In this document: positions 25,799 through 33,823 of the stretch, piece after piece
Position numbering within the stretch: position 1 is the stretch's first letter
Layout of the letters: every line of letters starts with the position of its first letter
From: Chitinophaga arvensicola
GTDB taxonomy: Bacteria; Bacteroidota; Bacteroidia; Chitinophagales; Chitinophagaceae
Length of the DNA stretch: 64,000 nt
Direction of reading: 5' to 3'
Assembly: GCF_900110835.1 (NCBI RefSeq)
Contig: NZ_FOJG01000002.1
Coordinates: forward strand, 2,508,421 to 2,572,420
The notes under the pieces: model-generated
What the model saw: the letters and a program-made list of their open reading frames with translations, nothing else
The model's database searches: none
Told to the model about the DNA's origin: nothing
Program-made: the position numbers and the translations under genes

Positions 25799-26664
25799 AG
25801 CGCTAACGCATATAAATTATGAAAATAATAGCCCGGTATTTCCTGCATTTTAGTAATGTAGTGGAAACCCGGTATTCGTTGTATCCATTCCAGGTGTGGT
25901 ATAAATTTGTACATCTCCTGGTAAACACCGGCATCTGTAGCTACCGCACCACCCAATTTCACCTTCACCAGCTGCTCGTTCAGCTCCAGCTGGCGTAATA
26001 TATTCACCAGGGCATATACCACATCCAACCCTGTCTGGTATTCCGATTCCTGCTGGATCAACAGTTTCCCTCCCGCATAAACGGTCATGGTAAAGGCATG
26101 CTGATCTACTTCTACAAATGCTACTCCGTCTTTTGCGTAAAAATCCAGGTCCATCGGGTAAGATTGCAGCAAGGCAGAATTGGCATGTATCACCAGATCA
26201 GTCGAAAACTCCTTGCGCAGGAATCCCAGCAGATCCTTATCTACGCTGTAAATATTCACCATTGGCAATGCCGGCAGCAAATCCGACAGGATGGCTTCCT
26301 GCATTTTCTCCGGTTTGGCCAGGTGCAGAAATTCCTTTTTCATGGAGGGCATATAGTACATATGCGGCACCAATACACCACCACCGGTATTGAAAGCCAG
26401 CAGTATAGATTTAAAAGCGGTAAATAACAGCTTGTCTGTATCAAATACCTGTTCTATCATTTCCAGATCGGCCAGGGCCAGCTTACGGGGCGTAAACTGA
26501 TACGACTTCAACGCCAGGAATTTCTTAGCCGCCGGATCAAACACAGCATAGCTGAATGTGCCGCTTCCTACCAGTACCAGTAAATTGCAGGCAGTAAGAT
26601 CTGTTTCCAACAGGGTTTCATCGTCTACCGTAAATGCAGGATGGATGTTATAAGCCACGGGCAT
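25789..26664 (-). CDS. DUF3822 family protein
   Basis: 291 residues. A cytosolic protein with an actin/hexokinase-like two-lobed character: N-terminal LLVLVGSGTFSYAVFD and a second strand VAFVEVDQHAFTMTVYAGGK. Recognised as DUF3822 by sequence character and by its universal placement before rsmD in Bacteroidota. The function is unknown. It is the first gene of the DUF3822-rsmD-coaD-thioesterase run, with the promoter expected in 26665-26798. Confidence 0.85.
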   Translation of the reverse strand: MPVAYNIHPAFTVDDETLLETDLTACNLLVLVGSGTFSYAVFDPAAKKFLALKSYQFTPRKLALADLEMIEQVFDTDKLLFTAFKSILLAFNTGGGVLVPHMYYMPSMKKEFLHLAKPEKMQEAILSDLLPALPMVNIYSVDKDLLGFLRKEFSTDLVIHANSALLQSYPMDLDFYAKDGVAFVEVDQHAFTMTVYAGGKLLIQQESEYQTGLDVVYALVNILRQLELNEQLVKVKLGGAVATDAGVYQEMYKFIPHLEWIQRIPGFHYITKMQEIPGYYFHNLYALALCV

Positions 26665-26761
26665 ATTTAACCTTTCAAATGAATTACAATAATAATCTTT
26701 TTAGTTAATTGGTGAGGGCGTTTTGTTGTTTTATCACGCAGAGATGATCAACATATAGCCC

Positions 26762-26769
26762 TATCTTTG
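26762..26769 (+). promoter_or_regulatory. -7 element for the MATE transporter gene
   Basis: TATCTTTG matches TAnnTTTG and lies 29 bases before the ATG at 26799. No convincing -33 element is seen. Confidence 0.5.
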
Positions 26770-26798
26770 TTTTTACACCCACAATCAGCAGAAGATTC

Positions 26799-28130
26799 AT
26801 GCAACTGGAAGTAAGTAACCGGCAGATTATTAAAATAGCAGGACCTATCTGTCTTGCGCTCATCATTCCGCAGATAAACCATATTACCAACACGGCCTTC
26901 GTTGGCCGGTTGGGAGAATTTGAACTGGCCGCCAATGGTATAGCCGGTATTTTTTATCTGGTGATGTATATGATTGCCTACGGCCTGAATAATGGCATGC
27001 AGGTATTGATTGCCCGGAGGGCCGGGCAGCAGCAGTTCTCCGGCATCGGACAGCTTTTCTCCAATGGTATTCAACTTGGCCTCCTTTTTTCCGGACTGGC
27101 TATTTTACTGACTTTGCTGGCAGCGCCCTGGTTCTTTTCCAAAGCCCTGCACGATCAGCATATTATTTCTGCAGCCGTTTCGTTTATACGTATCCGTATC
27201 TGGGGACTGCCTTTTCTCATGCTGCTGAATATGGCCAACGCGTTTTACATAGGTAGCGGTCATTCTAAAGTGCTGGTCATCACCTCCCTCTTCCAGGAAA
27301 TGATGAACATATTCTTCGATTACACCCTCATTTTCGGTATGCTGGGCTTCCCGTATATGGGCCTCAATGGTGCAGCTACCGCTTCGGTGATCGCGGAAGT
27401 AACCGGTTGCGGCGTAGCGCTCAGCATCCTTTTCATTAAAAAATACCATATTAGATATAGCCTGTTCAACTATCTGAAGATCAACTGGAGCATTATCCGC
27501 AATATCCTGAATGTATCTGCCCCTCTGATCGTACAGTTCCTTTTCAGCATAGGCGGCTGGTTTGTGTTCTTTATCTTTATTGAGCACCTGGGAGAAAGAC
27601 CGCTTGCCGTATCCAATATGATCCGCAGCATCTTCGGTTTCTTCGGCATCTTCACCTGGGCATTGGCAGCCGCCTGTAATACGATGGTCAGCAACATTAT
27701 CGGCCAGGGACGACCCGAACTTGTATTTCCCATTATCCGGAGAATTGTTTGGATCAGTGTAGGATGCGCTACTACCGTTTGCGTGCTTGTCAACCTGTTT
27801 CCTTATACTCTCCTGCATATCTATACCAACAATGCCGACCTGATTACCGCTGCCATCCCTTCTATCCGCATCATTACCCTGAGCACTATTCTCATGGCAG
27901 TAGCAGCGGTGGTGATGAGCGGGGTGGTAGGCACCGGTAATACCCGCATCAACCTGATTACAGAAATAGTGGCCGTTATCGGTTATCTGCTCTATTGTGA
28001 TATCGTGATTGAAAGGATGCGCAGCGAGCTGCAATGGGCATGGGGCGCCGATTTTATCTACTGGACGGTCATCTTCGGAATGAGTTACTGGTACCTGCGC
28101 AGCGGCAGGTGGAAAGGGAAGGAAATCTGA
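26799..28130 (+). CDS. MATE family efflux transporter
   Basis: 443 residues, about 12 transmembrane helices in two repeats, as in MATE drug or metabolite antiporters. Family signs include the start NRQIIKIAGPICLALIIPQ, AFVGRLGEFELAANGIAG in helix 2 and IAEVTGCGVALSILFI midway. It probably exports organic cations by proton or sodium exchange from the inner membrane. Substrate unknown. It converges on the TPR gene. Confidence 0.92.
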   Translation: MQLEVSNRQIIKIAGPICLALIIPQINHITNTAFVGRLGEFELAANGIAGIFYLVMYMIAYGLNNGMQVLIARRAGQQQFSGIGQLFSNGIQLGLLFSGLAILLTLLAAPWFFSKALHDQHIISAAVSFIRIRIWGLPFLMLLNMANAFYIGSGHSKVLVITSLFQEMMNIFFDYTLIFGMLGFPYMGLNGAATASVIAEVTGCGVALSILFIKKYHIRYSLFNYLKINWSIIRNILNVSAPLIVQFLFSIGGWFVFFIFIEHLGERPLAVSNMIRSIFGFFGIFTWALAAACNTMVSNIIGQGRPELVFPIIRRIVWISVGCATTVCVLVNLFPYTLLHIYTNNADLITAAIPSIRIITLSTILMAVAAVVMSGVVGTGNTRINLITEIVAVIGYLLYCDIVIERMRSELQWAWGADFIYWTVIFGMSYWYLRSGRWKGKEI

Positions 28131-28148
28131 TGGGGTTTTAAAAAGATC

Positions 28149-28186
28149 CGGGGAGATAAAAGCCGCCATGCACTTTCATCTCCCCG
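28149..28186. repeat. Hairpin between convergent MATE and TPR genes
   Basis: A 9-bp GC-rich perfect stem (28149-28157 with 28178-28186) with a 20-base loop and no T-run; possibly a weak terminator for both directions. Confidence 0.45.
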
Positions 28187-28217
28187 AACAGTTTATCGTC
28201 CGTTAATATCTTACACA

Positions 28218-28973
28218 TTATTGCAGGTCATCCAGCATCTTCTTGCAATCTGCTTTGATGCTGGCATCATCCTGGGTAATATTACGCAAAGTCAGCGCCT
28301 TCTTCAGCACATCAATCGCTTTCTCCTGCTGGTCATCGGCTTTATAGGCACGGGCCAGCTCATAGTAGTTGAGGATAAAACCAGGATCCAGCTGCCGGCA
28401 TTTTTCGTAATTGGCGATGGCATTCTGCAGGGAACCGTCCGGCAATCCGCCAAACAGCATTTTGGCCGCGCCTCTTTCAAAAGCATTCAGGTTGGCCACT
28501 TCAAAATTCCACTTACCTAACACATGAAAGGCCTGCGCCATAGAAGGATTGAATTTAATTGCCAGCTCGGCATATTTCTTCACATCTTTAGAAGCAGCTA
28601 CTTTATCTTTTGCACCGGAAATCAATGCCATGCGTCCCATCGCTATGGCCATGGATAAATTCGACTCCGGACTGTTGGGATTTACTTTCAATGCCTGTTG
28701 GGCATAGCTTTTAGCAAGATTGAAATAACTGATCTTGTCGTCTTTACTTTTCTGCCGGTTACCAATGCGGGAACATAACTGGCTCGCCTGGTTCAGTGCA
28801 TCCAGTTCAGCGGGTTGTATTTTCAGGATTTCCTTATCTTTTTCAAATGCTTCGCTTTCCTTCATCTGTTTTTCCAGCTGCCTGGCTTCTTCCATCATAT
28901 CTGTGACACTCTGGGCCCGGGCAAACAAGACCGTCGATAACAAAAAGCAAACTGCCATGATCCGTTTCAACAT
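28218..28973 (-). CDS. Exported tetratricopeptide-repeat protein
   Basis: 251 residues. Signal peptide ~1-20 (LLSTVLFARAQS). Helical repeats of TPR type follow (PESNLSMAIAMGRMALISGA, AQAFHVLGKWNFEVANLNAF, LNYYELARAYKADDQQEKAI). It probably sits in the periplasm as a protein-binding scaffold. Resembles regulator-of-microtubule-like TPR proteins of Bacteroidota. No partner is evident. Confidence 0.85.
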   Translation of the reverse strand: MLKRIMAVCFLLSTVLFARAQSVTDMMEEARQLEKQMKESEAFEKDKEILKIQPAELDALNQASQLCSRIGNRQKSKDDKISYFNLAKSYAQQALKVNPNSPESNLSMAIAMGRMALISGAKDKVAASKDVKKYAELAIKFNPSMAQAFHVLGKWNFEVANLNAFERGAAKMLFGGLPDGSLQNAIANYEKCRQLDPGFILNYYELARAYKADDQQEKAIDVLKKALTLRNITQDDASIKADCKKMLDDLQ

Positions 28974-29076
28974 AGGACAGGTTTTAGCGTGAGAATTTGT
29001 TGATTAACTTATAGCTATAAATTTACGGAAACATCATACATATCCCAAAAAATACCTTTCCCGGCTAAGCAGCGTA

Positions 29077-29427
29077 CTAATAATTTTTTTCCAGGGAAAC
29101 GAGCGAGTTGCGGATAGTGGCTCCCATGGGGGGATTCATTTTACGGAGACTCACCATACTGTGTTGTATAGCGGGATAACGTTGCTTGAGCGCATCGGTT
29201 AATTCATACACTACCTCTTCCAGTAAAGGACGGGGTACTTCCATAATAGCTTTGGCTATTTCATAGATGCCCTGGTAGTTAACGGTTTCAGACAAATCAT
29301 CTACGGGTACGGTACCGGGTATACGAACTGCCACATCCAGCACGAAATGATTGCCGATAATGGTTTCTTCCGGGTAAAGACCATGGTAAGCGTAGAAGGT
29401 AGCCTCTTCAAGGGCGATCGTGAGCAT
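29077..29427 (-). CDS. folB: Dihydroneopterin aldolase
   Basis: 116 residues from the preferred ATG at 29427 (MLTIALEEATFYAYHGLYPEE). It cleaves dihydroneopterin to hydroxymethyl-dihydropterin in folate synthesis. FYAYHGLYPEE and the C-terminal MNPPMGATIRNSLVSLEK are the family motifs (Tyr/His region and conserved Pro). An alternative ATG at 29454 would add 9 residues. It follows trxB after 49 bases on the same strand. Confidence 0.92.
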   Translation of the reverse strand: MLTIALEEATFYAYHGLYPEETIIGNHFVLDVAVRIPGTVPVDDLSETVNYQGIYEIAKAIMEVPRPLLEEVVYELTDALKQRYPAIQHSMVSLRKMNPPMGATIRNSLVSLEKNY

Positions 29428-29460
29428 AAAGGAAAATTGCGGATAACGGATCATGGATCT

Positions 29461-29478
29461 GCAGGAATCATTTCCTGC
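29461..29478. repeat. Small hairpin between trxB and folB
   Basis: A 7-bp perfect stem (29461-29467 with 29472-29478) with a 4-base loop. No T-run; it may be an mRNA processing or spacing element. Confidence 0.4.
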
Positions 29479-29502
29479 AAATCCATGTGTTGCTCCGTGT
29501 TA

Positions 29503-30453
29503 TTATTGGTGGTGTTCTTTTGCTGATAAGTATCTTTCTGCATCCAGGGCAGCCATACATCCGCTACCGGCAGCAGTTACTGCCTGACGGTAAATTTTAT
29601 CCTGTACATCGCCGCAGGCAAATACACCTTCTACACTGGTACGGCTGGAGCCGGGTTCAGTTACGATATAATCCTGATCGTCCAGGGTCAGGTATTCTTT
29701 AAAGATACCGGAGTTAGGCTGGTGACCGATAGCTACGAAAAACGCGCTTACCGGTACTTCTTTCTTCTCGCCTGTTTTATTGTTCAGGATACGCAGGGCT
29801 TCTACTTTCTTATCGCCCAGTACTTCATCTGTTTCTGAATTCCAGTATACAATGATATTGGAAGTTTTCAGTACACGGTCCTGCATTACTTTAGACGCGC
29901 GCATTTCATCGCGGCGTACCAGCATATGCACGGTGCTGCACATTTTAGAGAGATAAAGTGCTTCTTCAGCAGCGGTATCACCGGCGCCTACGATCGCTAC
30001 TTCTTTACCACGGAAGAAAAATCCGTCGCAAACGGCGCAGGCAGAAACGCCGCTACCATTCAAACGCTGCTCGGAAGGAAGCCCCAGCCATTTGGCAGAA
30101 GCACCGGTAGCGATAATGATTGCATCCGCAGTGATTTCCTTTTCTTCGTCAATAATTACTTTATAAGGTTGTTTGCTGAAATCCACTGAAGTTGCCAGAC
30201 CATAACGGATATCTGCTCCCATACGGGCAGCCTGTTTTTCAAAGTCCACCATCATTTCAGGACCTTGGATACCTTCCGGATAACCGGGATAGTTTTCCAC
30301 TTCGGTAGTGATGGTTAATTGTCCGCCGGGCTGAATACCCTGATATAGTACTGGTTTGAGGTTGGCTCTTGCGGCATAAATAGCAGCGGTATAACCGGCG
30401 GGGCCGGAACCGATGATTAGTAAATGCACATGTTCTTGTTGCTTGTTTTCCAT
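29503..30453 (-). CDS. trxB: Thioredoxin reductase
   Basis: 316 residues. An FAD- and NADPH-dependent flavoenzyme that keeps thioredoxin reduced. It has the FAD dinucleotide motif IGSGPAG (~14-20), the redox pair CAVC (Cys139, Cys142) in VSACAVCDG, the NADPH motif GAGDTAAEEA (~155) and the C-terminal FACGDVQDKIYRQAVTAAGS. Same strand as folB downstream; the DUF4249 gene lies 16 bases before its stop on the other side. Confidence 0.97.
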   Translation of the reverse strand: MENKQQEHVHLLIIGSGPAGYTAAIYAARANLKPVLYQGIQPGGQLTITTEVENYPGYPEGIQGPEMMVDFEKQAARMGADIRYGLATSVDFSKQPYKVIIDEEKEITADAIIIATGASAKWLGLPSEQRLNGSGVSACAVCDGFFFRGKEVAIVGAGDTAAEEALYLSKMCSTVHMLVRRDEMRASKVMQDRVLKTSNIIVYWNSETDEVLGDKKVEALRILNNKTGEKKEVPVSAFFVAIGHQPNSGIFKEYLTLDDQDYIVTEPGSSRTSVEGVFACGDVQDKIYRQAVTAAGSGCMAALDAERYLSAKEHHQ

Positions 30454-30469
30454 TTTGTTTGCTGTATAA

Positions 30470-31351
30470 TTACCTGCTAATAATAATTGTTTTATAGGAA
30501 ACGGTATAACCGCCCCAATAACCTAATGCGCCGCCAGATACATTCCCAAGTATTTTGGTGGGCGATGAAAACGGATTGCCGTTGCTGTTATAGGCAAAAT
30601 CAAGTGTCCGCCAGAAATCCCAAGTCGCTTTGTCAATATTACAAAACTTCAGGGTAACCGTATCTCCGAGTTCAAAGAAGGCGTCTGTTGACACATCCGG
30701 CTTCTTATTCTTGTCTACACCAGCGTCCACAGGAATTTCAAATGTTGTGCCGTTCACCAGCTGGTCATCTACCACAGAATTTCTTCCGGGTAAAAACGGC
30801 TCCCTGTTTCTCCGGGTAAAGTACCGGCCATAGTTCCCAAATGCAGGAGCATCCGTAATCTTCACCCATAAACGGGCTTTGGTCGAATCATCTACCTGCA
30901 CCAGGGTCCACCAGATGGAGTCCAGTCTCATGCCGCGCGATGGTATAGTTGTCACAGATTCATATGCCTTATTGTCAGCGTTGATGCGTAAGGTATAGGT
31001 ACCTGGCACTTTGCCGGTAAAACGGGCAGATCCTCCCGTAAAATCCGGTCCATATACATAGAACTTTGTATTTGCACTGTCTATTACCCGTTCTTTCAGT
31101 GTCATAACGTTATTGCCGGCATCGGTAACGGTGACAGCAGCGTTGTGTACAAAGGCTTTCGCCAGTATATCCGGCGTTATGCTGGAAAAATAGTTCAGAC
31201 TATGCGTGAGAATCACCTGTGGATACATCCCGTTTTCAAAGGTGCCTTCTACTACCAGTTGTGGTGCTTCCACAGGCAGGTCCACGCTGATATCTTTTTC
31301 ACAGGCGGAAAAGAGCAGTATCACCGGGATAAAGAAGGACAGCTTGCGCAT
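30470..31351 (-). CDS. DUF4249 lipoprotein
   Basis: 293 residues from MRKLSFFIPV. A lipoprotein signal ends LFSACEKD (lipobox Cys17). The mature part begins ISVDLPVEAPQLVVEGTFEN, the DUF4249 start, with DUF4249-like spacing of beta strands through LDSIWWTLVQVDDSTK. Members are usually encoded beside a TonB-dependent receptor; here none is adjacent. Role unknown. The longer frame to 31390 runs into the rpoD terminator, so the shorter start is preferred. Confidence 0.8.
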   Translation of the reverse strand: MRKLSFFIPVILLFSACEKDISVDLPVEAPQLVVEGTFENGMYPQVILTHSLNYFSSITPDILAKAFVHNAAVTVTDAGNNVMTLKERVIDSANTKFYVYGPDFTGGSARFTGKVPGTYTLRINADNKAYESVTTIPSRGMRLDSIWWTLVQVDDSTKARLWVKITDAPAFGNYGRYFTRRNREPFLPGRNSVVDDQLVNGTTFEIPVDAGVDKNKKPDVSTDAFFELGDTVTLKFCNIDKATWDFWRTLDFAYNSNGNPFSSPTKILGNVSGGALGYWGGYTVSYKTIIISR

Positions 31352-31385
31352 AGAGTGCAAAAATAAGGGGTGAGCACTAAATAAA

Positions 31386-31417
31386 AACACCGGCCATGTA
31401 TTTACAAGGCCGGTGTT
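31386..31417 (-). terminator. Terminator of rpoD
   Basis: A 10-bp GC-rich stem (31386-31395 with 31408-31417), 12-base loop, followed on the minus strand by T residues. It lies 70 bases past the rpoD stop. Confidence 0.8.
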
Positions 31418-31486
31418 CTTATAGAATAAAGAGGATTAGTAGATTTATCGTTTTCGTTACAAAATAACCCCAACGAAAAAGGTATT

Positions 31487-32344
31487 TTATCCCAGGTAAG
31501 ATTTCAGTGCGCCGCTATAACGGGCTTTCTGCAGCCTTTTAATAGCACGTTCTTTAATCTGCCTGATTCTTTCTTTAGTCAGATCGTATTTCTGACCGAT
31601 TTGTTCGATTGTTGCGCCATTTTCACCATCCAGACCAAAATAAGCATTCACAATTTCAGCTTCGCGTGGGCTCAGGGATTTTAATACCCGGCGTATTTCC
31701 TCACGGAGTGAATCTCTCATCACGTCGTCATCAGTAATATCTCCACCTTCCAGCAAGTCGCCCATTGCTACGTCTTCTGCCTCATGCACAGGTGCATCTA
31801 AGGACATATGGCGCGTGTTGCTCTGGAAGATATTGTTAATTTCTGATTCAGACATCTCCAGGATTTCTGCGAGTTCCTCGGTAGAAGGTTCACGCTCGTT
31901 TTCCTGCTCAAATGCCATGTAAGCTTTGTTCGCTTTATTATAGGTACCAATTTTATTTTGCGGGAGACGAACAAGACGACCCTGTTCAGCAAGCGCCTGC
32001 AATATGGACTGACGAATCCACCATACCGCATAAGAGATAAATTTGAAACCTTTCGTTTCATCGAAACGTTGTGCCGCCTTGATCAAGCCGAGATTACCTT
32101 CATTAATCAAATCACTCAGGCTAAGGCCCTGGTGCTGATACTGCTTCGCAACAGAAACAACGAAACGTAAGTTTCCTGTAGTCAATCTTTCAAGAGCCTT
32201 TTGATCGCCCATTTTAATGCGCTGCGCCAAAACGGTCTCCTCCTCAGGTGTTAACAAAGGGATCTTCGAGATTTCCTGCAGGTACTTTTCTACCGCCTGC
32301 GAATCACGATTGGTGATCTGGGTGGCAATTTTAAGTTGCCTCAT
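31487..32344 (-). CDS. rpoD: Primary RNA polymerase sigma factor (RpoD/SigA type)
   Basis: 285 residues, the housekeeping sigma of Bacteroidota. It starts MRQLKIATQITNRDSQAVEK, with region 1.2 (YLQEISKIPLLTPEEE), region 2 (LSLSDLINEGNLGLIKAAQR, ISYAVWWIRQSILQALAEQG), region 3 and region 4 (LTKERIRQIKERAIKRLQ). Region 1.1 is absent, as in Bacteroidota primary sigmas, which recognise the TTTG/TAnnTTTG promoters seen in this window. Monocistronic with a terminator. Confidence 0.95.
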   Translation of the reverse strand: MRQLKIATQITNRDSQAVEKYLQEISKIPLLTPEEETVLAQRIKMGDQKALERLTTGNLRFVVSVAKQYQHQGLSLSDLINEGNLGLIKAAQRFDETKGFKFISYAVWWIRQSILQALAEQGRLVRLPQNKIGTYNKANKAYMAFEQENEREPSTEELAEILEMSESEINNIFQSNTRHMSLDAPVHEAEDVAMGDLLEGGDITDDDVMRDSLREEIRRVLKSLSPREAEIVNAYFGLDGENGATIEQIGQKYDLTKERIRQIKERAIKRLQKARYSGALKSYLG

Positions 32345-32670
32345 ATGAAAAATTGTATTGGTTTATAAATAAATAACAGCGAAAGAAATTTTTTGTTCGA
32401 ATTTTTAAAATTATTAACTTACAAAGTTTCCCGCGCTTTATTGTTAGTTTCAAAATAAGTCTGCAAAGATCGTGCTAACCAATCACTCTACCAAATCCTT
32501 CTTATATTTGCCAGCCATATAACAAAGTACAGTTTTATAACGGAATTTTATAGTGCTTTAGTCCCTGTTCTGCGATGCTTTATACAAATTTTAACAATTG
32601 ATAAAGAATCATATTTAAATTAACATCTTAACTAATTTATTTGTTAAGCCGTTGCAAATTTTTCAATAAA

Positions 32671-33687
32671 ATGATTGACTTCAGAAGCGACACTTTTACA
32701 CGTCCCGGCCCTGGCATGTTACAGGCGATGCTGCAGGCAGAAACCGGTGATGACGTTTTCGGTGAAGACCCAAGTATCAATAAATTGGAAGCCATGATGG
32801 CAGCCTACTTTGGCAAACCGGCAGCCTTGTACTGCCCTTCCGGCACAATGAGTAACCAGATCGCCATTAAAGTACATACGTTGCCGGGTGACGAAGTGGT
32901 TTGCAGCAATCTTGCCCATGTGTATATTTATGAAGGAGGCGGCATCGCTTTTAACTCCGGCGCACAGGTACACCCTATCACCGGCGACCGTGGCATGATC
33001 CGCGCCCCGCAAGTGGAAGCCGCCATCAATCCCGACGATGTACATAAAGCCCGCACCAGCCTCGTTTGCCTCGAAAACACCTCCAACCGTGGCGGCGGAT
33101 GCTGCTACGACTGGGAAGAAATGGTGAAAATAGGCGACGTATGCAAACAACACGGTCTCGCACTGCACCTCGACGGCGCCCGGCTCTTCAACGCACTCGT
33201 AGCCACCGGCCAGGACCCGAAAACATATGGCCAGCTCTTCGACAGCATCTCCGTATGCCTGAACAAAGGAATGGGTTGCCCCATGGGATCCGTACTCCTC
33301 GGCAGCGAAGACTTCATAAAAAATGCCCGGAGAATCCGCAAAAAATTCGGCGGCGGCCTCCGGCAGGCAGGATACATGGCTGCCACCGGCATCTATGCTA
33401 TGGAGAACAATATAGCACGTCTCGCTGAAGACCACCTGCATGCAAAACAAATCGCCCAGGCACTGCTGGAAAAATCTTTCGTCGGACATATGCTCCCCGT
33501 AGAAACCAACATCCTCATTTTTGAAGTAACGGGCGACTGGACCCCACAACTTTTTGCCGACTACCTGAAAAAACAAGGGATTCTTGTCATAGCCATCTCT
33601 CCCACCCAGGTCAGAATTGTAACACACCTGGACAATACACCGGAAATGATTGCACAAACCTGCGAAATCATCGCAGAAATGGCATAA
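32671..33687 (+). CDS. Low-specificity threonine aldolase (beta-eliminating lyase family)
   Basis: 338 residues from ATG 32671 (MIDFRSDTFTRPGPG). A PLP enzyme cleaving threonine or allo-threonine to glycine and acetaldehyde. Family motifs are DDVFGEDPSINKLE, the substrate-binding YEGGGIAFNSGA, HLDGARLFNA with the PLP-contacting Asp, and VCLNKGMGCPMGSVL with the PLP lysine. A TTG start at 32641 would add 10 residues not typical of the family. Confidence 0.93.
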   Translation: MIDFRSDTFTRPGPGMLQAMLQAETGDDVFGEDPSINKLEAMMAAYFGKPAALYCPSGTMSNQIAIKVHTLPGDEVVCSNLAHVYIYEGGGIAFNSGAQVHPITGDRGMIRAPQVEAAINPDDVHKARTSLVCLENTSNRGGGCCYDWEEMVKIGDVCKQHGLALHLDGARLFNALVATGQDPKTYGQLFDSISVCLNKGMGCPMGSVLLGSEDFIKNARRIRKKFGGGLRQAGYMAATGIYAMENNIARLAEDHLHAKQIAQALLEKSFVGHMLPVETNILIFEVTGDWTPQLFADYLKKQGILVIAISPTQVRIVTHLDNTPEMIAQTCEIIAEMA

Positions 33688-33700
33688 CACTGCACTATAA

Positions 33701-33741
33701 TGGCAGGGCGTCATGTTTTCAGACAACATGACGCCCTGCCA
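33701..33741. repeat. Perfect 17-bp hairpin after the aldolase gene
   Basis: A 17-bp perfect stem (33701-33717 with 33725-33741) with a 7-base loop. No T-run follows on either strand, so it may be a transcript-end stabiliser or a REP-like palindrome rather than an intrinsic terminator. Confidence 0.65.
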
Positions 33742-33803
33742 TCTGCACTGCGGTCATTCAACTATTCTTGCCCTTTAAATTTCCATCTCTGGCTAATCTC
33801 TGT

Positions 33804-33811
33804 TATTTTTG
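33804..33811 (+). promoter_or_regulatory. -7 element for valS
   Basis: TATTTTTG matches TAnnTTTG and ends 12 bases before the ATG at 33824, giving a very short leader. Confidence 0.45.
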
Positions 33812-33823
33812 CAACCTTATATT